Translations under genes and position numbers: made by a program
Shown: positions 12,001-24,300 of the stretch, piece after piece
Position numbering within the stretch: position 1 is the stretch's first letter
Layout of the letters: each line of letters begins with the position of its first letter
Assembly (NCBI GenBank): GCA_903813345.2
Contig: CAIIXF020000004.1
Location: 19,752,477-19,816,476, forward strand
Origin: Owenia fusiformis
Taxonomy: Eukaryota > Annelida > Polychaeta > Sabellida > Oweniidae
DNA: 64,000 nt
Direction of reading: 5' to 3'
Notes under the pieces: model-generated
Told to the model about the DNA's origin: nothing
Seen by the model: only the letters and a program-made list of their open reading frames with translations
Database searches by the model: none

Positions 12001-15000
12001 TCATCTCATTGTTTCAATCTATAGTATTACAAGGTAGTGACATTTTGCCATGTTAATGCCTCAATCATCTCATTGTTTCAATCTATAGTATTACAAGGTA
12101 GTGACATTTTGCCATGTTAATGCCTTTATCATCTCATTGTTTCAATCTATAGTATTACAAGGTAGTGACATTTTGCCATGTTAATGCCTCAATCATCTCA
12201 TTGTTTCAATCTATAGTATTACAAGGTAGTGACATTTTGCCATGTTAATGCCTTTATCATCTCATTGTTTCAATCTATAGTATTACAAGGTAGTGACATT
12301 TTGCCATGTTAATGCCTCAATCATCTCATTGTTTCAATCTATAGTATTACAAGGTAGTGACATTTTGCCATGTTACTGCCTTAATCATCTCATTGTTTCA
12401 ATCTATAGTATTACAAGGTAGTGACATTTTGCCATGTTACTGCCTTAATCATCTCATTGTTTCAATCTATAGTATTACAAGGTAGTGACATTTTGCCATG
12501 TTAATGCCTTAATCATCTCATTGTTTCAATCTATAGTATTACAAGGTAGTGACATTTTGCCATGTTAATGCCTTAATCATCTCATTGTTTCAATCTATAG
12601 TATTACAAGGTAGTGACATTTTGCCATGTTAATGCCTTAATCATCTCATTGTTTCAATCTATAGTATTACAAGGTAGTGACATTTTGCCATGTTACTGCC
12701 TTAATCATCTCATTGTTTCAATCTATAGTATTACAAGGTAGTGACATTTTGCCATGTTACTGCCTTAATCATCTCATTGTTTCAATCTATAGTATTACAA
12801 GGTAGTGACATTTTGCCATGTTAATGCCTTAATCATCTCATTGTTTCAATCTATAGTATTACAAGGTAGTGACATTTTGCCATGTTACTGCCTTAATCAT
12901 CTCATTGTTTCAATCTATAGTATTACAAGGTAGTGACATTTTGCCATGTTAATGCCTCAATCATCTCATTGTTTCAATCTATAGTATTACAAGGTAGTGA
13001 CATTTTGCCATGTTACTGCCTTTATCATCTCATTGTTTCAATCTATAGTATTACAAGGTAGTGACATTTTGCCATGTTAATGCCTTTATCATCTCATTGT
13101 TTCAATCTATAGTATTACAAGGTAGTGACATTTTGCCATGTTAATGCCTTTATCATCTCATTGTTTCAATCTATAGTATAACAAGGTAGTGACATTTTGC
13201 CATGTTAATGCCTCAATCATCTCATTGTTTCAATCTATAGTATTACAAGGTAGTGACATTTTGCCATGTTAATGCCTTAATCATCTCATTGTTTCAATCT
13301 ATAGTATTACAAGGTAGTGACATTTTGCCATGTTAATGCCTTAATCATCTCATTGTTTCAATCTATAGTATTACAAGGTAGTGACATTTTGCCATGTTAA
13401 TGCCTTAATCATCTCATTGTTTCAATCTATAGTATTACAAGGTAGTGACATTTTGCCATGTTACTGCCTTTATCATCTCATTGTTTCAATCTATAGTATT
13501 ACAAGGTAGTGACATTTTGCCATGTTAATGCCTTAATCATCTCATTGTTTCAATCTATAGTATTACAAGGTAGTGACATTTTGCCATGTTACTGCCTTAA
13601 TCATCTCATTGTTTCAATCTATAGTATTACAAGGTAGTGACATTTTGCCATGTTAATGCCTTAATCATCTCATTGTTTCAATCTATAGTATTACAAGGTA
13701 GTGACATTTTGCCATGTTAATGCCTTAATCATCTCATTGTTTCAATCTATAGTATTACAAGGTAGTGACATTTTGCCATGTTAATGCCTTAATCATCTCA
13801 TTGTTTCAATCTATAGTATTACAAGGTAGTGACATTTTGCCATGTTAATGCCTTAATCATCTCATTGTTTCAATCTATAGTATTACAAGGTAGTGACATT
13901 TTGCCATGTTACTGCCTTTATCATCTCATTGTTTCAATCTATAGTATTACAAGGTAGTGACATTTTGCCATGTTAATGCCTTAATCATCTCATTGTTTCA
14001 ATCTATAGTATTACAAGGTAGTGACATTTTGCCATGTTAATGCCTTAATCATCTCATTGTTTCAATCTATAGTATTACAAGGTAGTGACATTTTGCCATG
14101 TTAATGCCTTAATCATCTCATTGTTGCAATCTTTAGTATTAATAGTTCTCAGACCTTGTCAGGGGCTACATAAAAAATACACAACATTAAATTACTTTTT
14201 ATCATATATTGGAGATTTTGACAGGATTTGAACAGAACAGGGAATTGAAGCCCTTTAATTGAAAATTGTTCAGGCACATTATTCATCAATAAATATTTGT
14301 AAGTTATTTGTGAGTCACTTTTTTCATTGGTCATTAGTCATGTTTATGAATAATCTTGTAGAAGTTGCTGAGAGATTTACTAATAAGAAAGAAGGATCTC
14401 TTGGAGCAAGTAGAGAATATGATAGATCAGCATAACATGTGAGTACCCTGCTAAATTGCTTGCCACCATGCTCAAATTGCTTGCCACCCAGCCCAATTGT
14501 TTTCCAACCATCTCAGTTGCTTGCCATCCAGCTCAAATGGTTGGCATCCTGCTCTATTACTTGCCACCCTTCTCTATTGCTTACCACCCTGCTCAGTTAC
14601 TTACCATCTGCTCCATTGCTTGCCACCAAGCTAAAACTGCTTGCCACCCAGCTCAATTGTTTGGCACCCTGCTCTATTACTTGCCACCCTGCTCCATTGC
14701 TTGCCACCCAGCTCAAATTGCTTGCCACCCAGCTCAATTGTTTGTCACCCTGCTCCATTAGTTGCCATCCAGCTCAAATTGCTTGCCACCCAGCTCAATT
14801 GTTTGTTACCCTGCTCCATTAGTTGCCATCCAGCTCAAATTGCTTGCCACCCAGCTCAATTGTTTGTTACCCTGCTCCATTGGTTGCCATTCAGCTCAAA
14901 TTGCTTGCCACCCTGCTCTATTGCTTGCCACCCAGTTTAATTGTCACCCTTGTAAATTGATTGTCACCTGCTTAATTGCTTGCCACCCTGCTCTGTTGCT

Positions 15001-17850
15001 TGCCACCCTGAGGCCTCATCATGAACTTGTTGCAAAGTTTGCATTTGCGATGCGTATAGATAGAAGATCAGCTTCATCAGACAACATGGCAAACAATAAG
15101 CACACTATGAAGAAATAAAGCTAGCTGTAGGATTACATGGATTTTATAGACACAGTGAAATACTCAAAAACTCAAATCGAACTTAGAAAAATTCTCTGAT
15201 TGCTAATTTTATAATAACATACTATGTGTCAAGAAAAATTGATGTATCAACCTTGTTCCTACATATAAATGTTTTATCAACATTTCCTGTTAAAAGAGAG
15301 ATCTGAGATGAATGAGCTTTCACGTAAACTCACTACAATATCCAAAATATTGCACAATACATTATTATATTTTTCTTAATTGTATTCAAAATGTAAATGC
15401 TGTTTTTGTATATCTTTAGAGATATCCATGAAATCATTGACAAGACAGATGAAGTGGATGAGACTGCAAGATCTGAGAAGGAGAAACACAATGCAAGCAA
15501 ATCACAGGTAAAGACTAATCATTTACTTTTATATAACACCATATCACATGCTCATATGCATTTACTATTATATTATTACTTATAATACAATGAACAATAC
15601 TTCTCGTTTAGTCACATACATGTACTTACTAAATAAATATACAGTATAATGGAATACTGTTAGTCAACTTAATTTGGTGAGTTGCAAAATTTTCCAATTT
15701 TGCCCAGTTCGCCAAATTAAATCACGCCAAATTAAGTTGACTAACAGTATCTCAAAACCTCCATTTAATTACATTGTATCTGGGTGTTTGTTGTCCACTT
15801 TCAAAAAAACGTTTGAGGTTTCAGATGATTCAAAGTAAGAATATTATCTGAAAATGTGTTTTCTAAAAGGTCTCTTCATTGTAGATGGAATATTAGAGGG
15901 TGCATACCTTTTGCTAGTACAGTATTGTTTGAATGCCACTGGGACCAATCCAAAGTGTTCAGATTAGTAGATGTTCACATTTCAATGTTTATTGAAGATT
16001 TGAACCACGTGTTCAGATTGAGAGGTGTTTGGATATTCAGGTTTCACTGTAATTCAAATATGCCAAGTGTGTCTCAGTAAATCAGCTCAGAGCATTTCAG
16101 TGCATAATATACATGTACACTGTACTTAATATGGAGTCAGCTGAGCTGAGCTGTGCGTCAGGACCATTATTTTAGAGCGCATTCTAGTTTTATATCAAAC
16201 TGAGCATTTTTTATAAAGGAGTGAAAGTGTTTTGAATTACAATAAAGAACCATGTATTATTCTTTATTGGATTTTAAAGCATTTATGCATGTTCTATAAG
16301 CCATTCTGATAATGTTGCTTCACCTTTATATACTTATTATACATTATGTGCCTCATTAGTGCGGCATTCATGCTCTTATACATGTATTTTCAATGAAGAA
16401 TGATACAGAATTCTTATTCCTAGTTTTTCACCATGATATGAAATTCCTCTATTGTATCATCTAGCTCTCTGAAATTATTCATGAGTGTATACAACTCTAT
16501 AGAGTTGTTCAAGCAATTTATACCATGTATAAAAACACTTTTCCCAAACTACTATTACTACTATAAGCTATAGTATTAGGATCTTTTGCCAAGTTGTTGA
16601 CATTTAGATTCACTGTAGAGGGGCCATTATCTGTAATTCCAATCCTGAATTACCCTGAAATATTTTTTGTGATGATGATTGTAGCTTGCACTATCAACAG
16701 ATGTAATGTAAAACTTGAACATTTTGAAAAGCAAATTTATTTATTTTAAAAGATGAGAGCATAGTCAAATTCAATTACCAAGATGCAAGTAGGTAGTTTC
16801 TTAGTTAGGTGGCTAATTAGGGTTAATTAACATGGCAGGTATATAAGAAAGTTCCCTTAAACTTGAATATTATCCGATTAAGTGGATCAATTTTCATATT
16901 TATTCTGATAATTATATAAACGATATTATGTCTAGTAAAAGAAAATATTATCTGCCCAACACAAGAAAAGGTATTTCACTTTTTGTGATTTTGTAACATG
17001 GAGTCTATGGGGAATCTCCCTTACCTAGAAGTCATTTTCAAAGTTGGTAAATACTTTTTAAACCACATTTCTACAATTTTACATGTAGACATCAAATATG
17101 ATATCCCTTCAACTAAATTTTTAATTTTTAATGAAGTTAATCAAGAGTATTTCATGCTTAGATATTTTTAGAAAAGTCTGCATAGAACATGTTAATGATG
17201 GTATGTTATTTTGTTGTTCCAGCTACATGAGTCAGTAAGGAAGATTCATCACACAGATAGTCTAGGAATTCCCCCATTACCTGAGGCCTGCTACTCTTTA
17301 GGGGTATTGGGGGTAAGCAGTGCTTGTAGCTATAGCAAATATTAGATAATGAGCTTATAACAAATACTTTCAACAATTTAATGCTATATTCCATGGTTTG
17401 TATATTTCAAGAATGCATGTATATTACATGTATATGCAGCTAATACACAAAGAAACAATATCATAACAACCATTATCAAAATCTAAAACCACAAGACCAT
17501 GAGACATTTAAGATGTATGGAAGTGGATATGGTACATGATAAGAACTTAAAGAAGATTCCAATAGATATGCTCTTGCCATGATGTCACCATTTTAGTGTC
17601 CAGCTTCCAACAATTAGTGAAGTCCACATTTGGCACATGTAACAAATGTTAACTCTTTTGTAACAATTGCAGTAACATGGCAAGTATTTGCATTCTGTTA
17701 ATGCCTCGTCTATTTTTGTTTTAGGTCCCTTGTGACGACAAACCAGATGAGCAAGAGAAACTATTACAAACATTAATAGAAGCACAGAACACACAAAATG
17801 TACCAAAGTTAACTGAACATATTGTGAACATTCTAGAATCACTGGACTAA
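3033..17850 (+). CDS. CENPQ: CENP-Q homologue (centromere/kinetochore protein Q), 8 coding exons, 269 aa
   Basis: CENP-Q is a coiled-coil subunit of the constitutive centromere-associated network, paired with CENP-U in the CENP-O/P/Q/U/R group at the inner kinetochore. Coding exons: 3033-3213, 4450-4552, 6906-6977, 10940-11012, 14362-14438, 15420-15507, 17223-17312, 17725-17850. All use GT/AG sites and phases are consistent; the sum is 810 nt, 269 residues, against 268 for human CENP-Q as I recall it. The Lys-rich N-terminus (about 1-60) fits a nuclear protein. 'SWKPIESKT' (74-82) matches the conserved W-x-P-L/I motif of CENP-Q. Exons 3-6 give a Leu/Glu/Lys-rich coiled coil. 'SLGIPPLPEA' (exon 7) and the C-terminal helix match the human tail. 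Exon 3 could instead begin at 6912 (same frame). The ATG at 3039 has the better Kozak context (A at -3, G at +4), which would give 267 aa. The intron after exon 4 contains a 2.7-kb minisatellite. Confidence 0.87.
3323..3485. mobile_element. MITE with ACAGTGGAACCTGT-type inverted ends
   Basis: In CENP-Q intron 1. The ends 'acagtggaacctgt' and 'acaggttttactgt' are inverted repeats, and both sit next to TA. The inside has repeated 'gtggaacacct' motifs. It resembles Tigger/pogo-type MITEs, known to duplicate TA; it codes for nothing. Confidence 0.7.
3859..4055. mobile_element. Small inverted-repeat element
   Basis: A perfect 16-bp inverted pair, 'attggcccccacgtga' at 3859-3874 and its complement at 4040-4055, encloses 165 bp of non-coding DNA in CENP-Q intron 1. 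Confidence 0.55.
4865..5240. repeat. Short tandem duplication and an inverted-repeat element
   Basis: A 40-odd-bp unit containing 'aaaaccaatatgc' and 'ggatattgtgacgatata' is duplicated at 4880-4965. Next to it, 5060-5100 is inverted at 5190-5225 ('cctatgatttt' against 'aaaatcatagg'). Lies in CENP-Q intron 2. Confidence 0.45.
5623..6207 (-). mobile_element. Deleted Tc1/mariner-type transposon with transposase C-terminal remnant
   Basis: Inverted ends 'tacagggtggtcaaaaaaac' and 'ttttttgaccaccctgta' are flanked by TA, the target mariner elements duplicate. On the minus strand, about 5785-5945 still reads as the end of a mariner-family transposase: 'VYENNPRTNANLKKQI' followed by 'IQALPAEKCSQIIENLLRFA' matches the conserved C-terminal 'V-Y-x-N-N-P-x-T' block. 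The catalytic DD(E/D) region is missing, so it is non-autonomous. Lies in CENP-Q intron 2. Confidence 0.8.
7059..9183. mobile_element. Composite foldback element with inverted arrays of a 16-bp satellite
   Basis: Long inverted arms: 7074-7144 against 9079-9149, and 7141-7205 against 8819-8882, near-perfect. Inside each arm is a tandem array of a 16-bp unit (core 'acccagttgtccgaa', alternating with a 'ttctccg' variant): about five copies at 7384-7458 and about eight, inverted, at 8488-8617. Bases 8682-8717 repeat the left end 7059-7094 once more, and 8727-8775 is an inverted copy of 9136-9183, so several events are nested. Bases 8886-9078 look like a separate insertion with 'aaggaggattgg' and 'ccaatcctcctt' ends. 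A run of 12 C lies at 8447-8458. No transposase is visible. Lies in CENP-Q intron 3. Confidence 0.7.
9290..11394. repeat. Degenerate dispersed repeat with internal tandem units
   Basis: Units of roughly 80-110 bp containing 'aagttcaaatctgac', 'gatttgaccttcaatgacc' and 'ttctcaaggtcaaaa' recur from 9360 to 10460. Related sequence, including the 'cttttttgtgga' segment at 11345-11360, returns at 30910-31290 in another gene, so this is an interspersed family. It spans CENP-Q exon 4 (10940-11012), which it does not disturb. Confidence 0.6.
11395..14135 (+). repeat. 64-bp minisatellite, about 43 copies
   Basis: Highly uniform 64-bp unit (63 bp in copies that lack one T), from 'acaaggtagtgacatttt' through 'ttgtttcaatctatag'. 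Copies differ at a few sites only (taatg/tactg, ttaatc/tttatc/tcaatc). The array fills most of CENP-Q intron 4. Each unit carries 'tttcaatctatag' followed nine bases later by 'aaggtagtg', i.e. a weak 3' splice site and a donor-like site, but no coding exon of CENP-Q matches it. A single diverged relative at 31255-31290 suggests the unit arose inside a dispersed repeat. Confidence 0.95.
14445..15010 (+). repeat. 20/21-bp minisatellite with ~61-bp higher-order period
   Basis: Repeats of the type 'gccacccagctcaattgctt' start six to seven bases after the donor of CENP-Q exon 5 (GT at 14439) and run for about 560 bp. Three subtypes recur in order from about 14700 to 14890, giving a period of about 61 bp. 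Open frames across it are a by-product of the missing stop codons and are not considered genes. Confidence 0.9.
15654..15750. mobile_element. Palindromic mini-MITE (97 bp)
   Basis: The ends 'atactgttagtcaactta' and 'taagttgactaacagtat' are perfect inverted repeats and the middle repeats 'cgccaaattaa'. Lies in CENP-Q intron 6. No coding potential. Confidence 0.7.
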
Positions 17851-18121
17851 TGTTTCTCTATAGAGATACTAGGACATATATATAAGTGAAAGGACAAGAC
17901 AGCAAACAGTTAGCCCAGTTCACTTGAGATCTGGGAATACTTTAGTATGTACTTTCCACAAGTAGACTGATATCTTTAAAATGTGTGTTATAAAGTAAAA
18001 GGTTGTCCAACTGTGGAAATGCTGATGTTCCATATTTTGTTGATAAAGTTGAAAATGATTTAATGTTTAACAAAAGGTGAACATTTTAATTTTATGTAGC
18101 AGTTGAATTTTATTTTTGAGT

Positions 18122-18127
18122 AATAAA
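18122..18127 (+). terminator. Candidate polyadenylation signal for CENPQ
   Basis: AATAAA about 270 nt after the CENP-Q stop codon, the first clear hexamer downstream. Confidence 0.4.
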
Positions 18128-18129
18128 AT

Positions 18130-21100
18130 CTCAGTAACAAAAGCTTTAATTATCCCATTGAACAAAGTTAGGGAGTCTTGCTCAAGAAGAACTTTCAAGA
18201 TGGTCGCTGAATTTCAAAATGGCTGTCATTTTTTGTATAAAGTTTTATATTTGAAAACTCATATACCAGTTAATGGATTTGGTTTAAATTTAAATGCTGG
18301 TGCCTCAGTCCTGCTCAAGAAAAAATAAAAATGTAATCTTTGATAACCTATATACCAGTTGACGGGTTTTGTATGCTGATGCCTTAAGAACATAGGAGTC
18401 CTACTTAAAAAGAAATTTTCAATATGGCTGCTTTCTTTCAAAATGTCTTATGGGGGCCCGTATGGGGGTAAGAACCTCTGCTAAAAATGCATTTTCAATA
18501 TGGCCACTCATTTTAATAAATGGCCTCCATTATTTGTAAAAATAATGTTATCTTTGACAACTCAAATACCAGTTGACTGACTTGGATCAAATTTTATATG
18601 CTGATGCCTTATAAACATTTAAGTCTGCTTAAAGATTCTCGCAATCTTTATCCAATCAGCGTTTGCGAGTGTGTCGGCTCACGTATAAAAGGCGAATCCA
18701 ACTCAAATCCATGCAGGGGTGTATGAGGTACTCGAATAGGAAAGAGCCCGTGAAATCTGAATTTATATGCACATGGTCAATGTTTACACATGTTTGGAGT
18801 TATTGAAGAAAATGTGATATGGGTGTGGTTCCGAATTTGAAGTCATTGCTGGAAAATATGATTTTAATACGTGAAATTATATCTATAAATACAGCACTAA
18901 AAATAACAGTACACATGAAGTACATGTATGATTGTGTTCAGAAATGTTTGAAACCCTTAGGGAAAATTCTGTCTGCATTTTGTCACCATTGCTCTTTCTT
19001 CCCGCATTCTAGTGCTGTTTGAATGAATATATTAATTAATGCATTTCTAACTAAAATATATCACTTTTTTTATAAACCACAAACATTTAGATCATAAAAA
19101 AATTATTCAATACTTGAGTGAGCACGATATGCAAGGGTTACTAAGTTGACACAGTAAATGACCACTGATATTGTGTTAGTCCATGCACACAGCTTATTCT
19201 GCTAAGGCCATAAGAAGTAAATTCTTTGCTTTGCGTCCCCTTGCTTGCACTATTTTGAGTAAATCAGAAAAAACAAACACATCAAAATATCAATCACAAG
19301 GGTCTGAAAGTACCATTACATTTCGTTCAATCAGAATCAGACGAAATGGCGGATAATTTGATGTGCGTCAAAATTGACAGTGTTATAATTATTTTGGCAT
19401 ACATTGTGTATTTTCTTATTTTTTACCCTTGAAGTTTAAATATATTGTATAAAATGTATAGATATGTGTTTGTGATCACTGCAAATTGGTATGTCATCCC
19501 TTTTTATGCCCATAAAATGTATACATTTCTCAGCAAACAAGTTTGTGTTTTTTTCTTGAGTTTGTGTTTGTTTTCCTTGTACCCTTGCATGATTTGGATT
19601 TTGCCAGGACGCAAAACAAAGAATCTACTTCTTATGGCCTAATACACATTTGCTAACACCCCCACTTTCAAAGTGAAGTGACTAATTGGTTTATGTTTAC
19701 GTTTTAATGTGTTTTGGGTTCCTTGTTACAGCAAGGGGGGCCAGTAAAATAGACTAACATGTTTACATGGCAAGTTTTGATCGAATATGTGAGACACTTT
19801 AAGATGGAATTCTCATATTCACTGTTGAATTCAAAATGGCCTATTTTTTCAAAAAAGTTGTTGTCAAAAGGAGACAATCAATTCTACTCAACTACTTCCT
19901 TGTTATTTGTATCATGTAATGTCCAAAATGAAACGCCGGTCATGAAAGTAATGGTTAAAATAGATTAATATTCCATCACTTCTCTTCGGTAACATAGATA
20001 GTGCGTTTAACAAGAATTTAACATGGTGAGCAATGCATTAAATCCGTTTAAAGCTACGTTTATTAGTAAGTTACTGCCCGGTGTGTAAATTCTTATCATT
20101 CTCATTGTGTATAATAAGACAATATGTAATAAAATGTGGCGATTGCGGTTTTTGATGAGCAGAGGTGTATTTAGGCATTCATATTTCGGCGTTTGCAGAG
20201 ATTCACTCACATGAACATGGCATGTCCATCATCATAACTAATGGGCCGATTTCAATTTAGGTTACAATTCTGAAATGCTCAGGAGGACTACTTTCGAGGC
20301 TGTTGGTTCACGTCCGAATTTTTATGGAGGCCCATGGGACAAAATAGTAAAAAATTTATTGTTTAGGTCCGAAAATAACCTGTCACCAACCCCATCCGAT
20401 TTAACAAAGGCCCATTTCTAACTCTTATCCTAGCTTAAACCTCATTTCGTTTCTAACCCTTATCAAACGTGAAACCTTAACCCCTTTGATTTGATTTACG
20501 AAACTTTCGAAATTTGCTGTTTTTGTACTCTGGTGCAAAATCGTTGAATATACTGATTTACTTAAATGTGTAGAACCTTCAAACTAAATGGATGCTTTTC
20601 CCATATTTCATTCCGAAAATATTAATTTGTAGGTTCCAATCTTGAAAAACGCGTGTAACCTAGACATTTTTTATTTATTTTCTTGACATTTTCAGCCCTA
20701 TCTGACATTCATTTGAAATCAAAGAATCGATTTAATTTTTCGAAATTCGGATATAGAAGGGCCGCGAATAAAATTTTGATATAAATTCGGATTGCAGATA
20801 TAATAAACTGCACTGGCAAATTGTAAATGATTTACAAGAAAATGAGGCGATTTGAAGCAAAATGGGAAATGACTATTTTGAGCATTTTTTCAAACTCAAA
20901 TATCTCAAAACTAGGGCATTTAGTACTTAAAAGCTAACACTATTAGCATGCTCTCCATATAGAATTTCTTCTAAAATATTGAATATGTGTTGACTATTTT
21001 AGAGAAAAAAAAAAAAATTTGATTTAGTTTTTGACCTAGATAAAAACCAGCGTCCCGCTAAGTTCAGCCAGGATCAAGCTCGTTTTTAGGCTTTACAAAT

Positions 21101-21398
21101 AATACGATTTAGATAACCATTCTAAAGTTGATGCAAATAATAAGCTTTGCTTACTTTACAGCAATAAATCGATTCAAATATTGATTTAATGTTGCTTTTT
21201 AAAACTTCAAGGCCAAACAAATGCAAGTTATTGTTGTTGGTTGTTATTTGTATAATAAATCTAACTGGTTACAGCTTTTGTGGTGTTCTAGCAAAAAAAT
21301 GCAACATATTTGTGTTGTAGCAATCCTAATAAACTTGAAGAAATCAAGTTTAATTTGCACCTGTTCACTTCCAATCGCATCATCGCATAATCTTGATA
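18130..21398. other. Intergenic repeats between CENPQ and the GPI-anchored protein gene
   Basis: 18150-18620 holds imperfect copies of a unit with 'ataccagttgacgg', 'atgctgatgcctta' and 'ttcaagatggtcgctgaatt'; related pieces occur near 19740-19880 and 33220-33400. 19203-19642 is a separate element listed below. I see no exon in 19900-21390. Confidence 0.5.
19203..19642. mobile_element. Inverted-repeat element (MITE), 440 bp
   Basis: The ends 'aaggccataagaagtaaatt' (from 19204) and its near-complement at 19605-19641 make arms of about 36 bp ('gcgtcc...ggacgc' at the inner edge). No transposase seen. Confidence 0.65.
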
Positions 21399-24300
21399 AT
21401 GATGGCGAACAGTAATGTATTGAAGATCCTGGCTTTCCTCGTAATAGTGGGTAAGGATCCTTTAAATTGCGTTATGAATCATAATGACAATTTCGTTTTA
21501 CAGCGCCTGATCGAGCTAGTAATTTATAAACAAAATCAAAAATGTAGATACTTTTTGAGCTCTCGATTAAAACTAGATTCATCATAGCTCCTGCTGTAAG
21601 TAGTTGCTTTGCTTTCTCAGTCATTTACTAACAATTATAAAGCCAATTAATAATCAATCAATTAAAAGATTTCAGAAATATTGTACAATATATTGCTCCA
21701 TGGGCAAAGTTTCGACTAAGGGGTATTTGCCTTTTATTACACGACTGGTTCCTTTATGTTACGATCGAAAATATATTTGTAACTCGTTAACATGCTAACA
21801 TGTACCCTTTGTGGAACAAATTCTGTGCGTCTGGTCTTGGGGGAGGCATCAAAAGTTCACTGTCTGTTTAAAAACTTAACAAATCAAGTTTGACCTCTGA
21901 CCCTCACCGCCCTTCAAACTTAATTCTTAAAATGTTGAAAATCGGGGTAAAGAATTGAAATGAAAAAGTAAAACTTTAATACATGTATATGATGGAAATC
22001 GGTAAGTTTCCGCAACATTTTTACAAGAATGATGGATAGCATCTAGATTGGTACCATTAAGCTTACAATAGTACAGTTTTTGTTACTTTACTATATCTTT
22101 GAAGGCAGTAAAACTCAGCTTTTATGACATTTCAAAACATTGATTTTGTCGGATAGAAAACCTTTCAGTATTGACCGCCCCCACCCCCAAACTTAATACA
22201 GGAGTTTCATTAACAACAGGCAACAGGCGATTTTCACCTGTTGTTACAAAATCGCCTGTTGTGTTCAGGGACTTTTCCATGTTAAATTTTTGATTTCCAT
22301 TTATTTTGCCTGTTGTTTTCATTTATTTAGCCTGTTGTGAGAAATTCTAGTGAAACCCCTGTAATTAGTTAAGTTCCTAAATAGACCTAAATCGATCTTC
22401 AATTAATATATTTGTCTCGTGAGAACAATTAAATACAGGGACATTGAGATAGTTCAATAAATGCACTAAATAGCGAGCAATCAATGGTAAATTGATAAAA
22501 TAATAGATTTACAATTTTGTCCAGTCAGTATTTATGTTAATCTATATTAATGCTATTATCATGCTACATTAATTAAGGAACCTAAAATCAAACAGTTGTA
22601 GAGAAGTTCATATTCTTCAAATTAATTCGTGTTCTCCCTGCAGTTTACACGAAATAGTTTTACTCGACGATGCAATTAAGCACCAACGTTTTTAATAATT
22701 GCATTTCAAGGATCATAAGTATCACGCAGGCCCAACCCCTGGCTCAAAGAATATCCAACCCTGTCTCTCGTCACTCTTGACATGATATGTTTCCCAATGA
22801 TGTCTGCCTCGGGTGTCTACATCAAATCCATCTTAGTAAACATATCATCAGAATAGTGTTAGTATCACCATCAATAGTTTTGCTTTTAGTTTCAAGTGTC
22901 ACTGGCCAGCTAAGCAGCTGTTGGAACTGCTCACGACGAGCTCCGACTAACTATAGTTCGGATGTTAGTGACGACAACTATGATGATCCTCCAGAGGCAG
23001 AGATTGTACATGACTGCATGGTCCCAATGATGGAGTATTTCGATCGTAACGGAGGCTATGATCAGATAACTACATGGCTCGGAGACGCCTTGTATCAGGC
23101 AAACTTTACACTTGTAGACGAACTTTGCGAGTAAGTGGAGTTGGGATTGCAGGGATGGTTACCGCCGTTTGGATTAACATATTTTGAAAACTTTGCTTCA
23201 CATGAAAACTCTATTTATAGTCAGAAACCCATGCCTCTCTATCGTTTCAAAAAATTTACCCAACGTATCGGTCTCTGTTAATTTATGGCATCCATACTTT
23301 TTTGAAAGGTAACACTTTGAGGCTCAATTTTTTGCCGGATGCCCTTGCAAACTCTCATTGGTTGCTCTGTATTGTAGCATTCCGTTACCATGGTTACGCA
23401 TCTATTGACATCTTACCTTGGAATCTTAAATCATTTGCAACTTTGTCATTATTTGGTCTATAGAGATGATATTCGTATCAAATTAAACCTAATTAAATTT
23501 CCCATAAAGTAATGATATTCAATTATGCAAATTAGCTCATTTGCATAAATTGTGACGTCATCAATCAATTTTTGATTCAGAATTTTCAAGTATAGCAACG
23601 TATCTATTAGAACTGAGGCCGTATGTCAGAATTTCTGCAAAGTTTGGTCCTTTAGACTATAAGAAGAAGGTATAAGCAACATAAAAAAGAAAACATATTC
23701 AAAATTGGATCAGTATTACCAAAGCTATTAAACTTTCGAGGCAGCTACTGTGAATGTCATTATTTGACAATTATATTCAGACATCTTACCATGGACGTTT
23801 AAAATGTTTGTAGCTTTGTCATTATTTGGTCTATAGAAATGATATTGGTATCAAATTAAACCTTATTTCCTGTATGATTACAATATTCAATTATGCAAAT
23901 TAGCTAATTTGCATAAACTGTGATGTCATCAATCAATTTTTGTTCAGAATATGCCAGTTTAGCAACATATATATTAGAACTTAGGCTGTATGACAGAATG
24001 TGTGCATAGTTCTGACCTTTATTTGATGAGTGGAAGATATAGGCAACATTCAAGAGACAACAGATTCAGAATTGGATCAGAATTAGCAAAGTTATTCAGC
24101 TTTTTTGGGCAGCTACTGTGAACGTCATTGTTTTACAATTATAAAAAATATTACAATAACGAAAAAAGAAACAAACATAGTTGTTTCAATCTTATTGAGT
24201 AAAAATGTACATGACTTGTTCATATTTTTCCATTGAACTGAACATGTAAGTATGTGGATATGTTATATGTATTTTGACTATCATTCACAGGGGTCAAAAT

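Noticed and set aside
11395-14135. CRISPR-like array
   Set aside because: The whole 64-bp unit is repeated with no variable spacers, and the setting is an intron of an animal gene.
14439-15118. Overlapping plus-strand frames of about 100-127 codons
   Set aside because: They lie in the 20-bp minisatellite of CENP-Q intron 5 and have only repeat-derived residues.
22787-23134. Start of the GPI-anchored protein at 22787
   Set aside because: This reading has an internal hydrophobic stretch after about 20 residues and reads through a good acceptor at 22889. Exon 1 at 21399-21450 gives a better signal peptide and the right phase.
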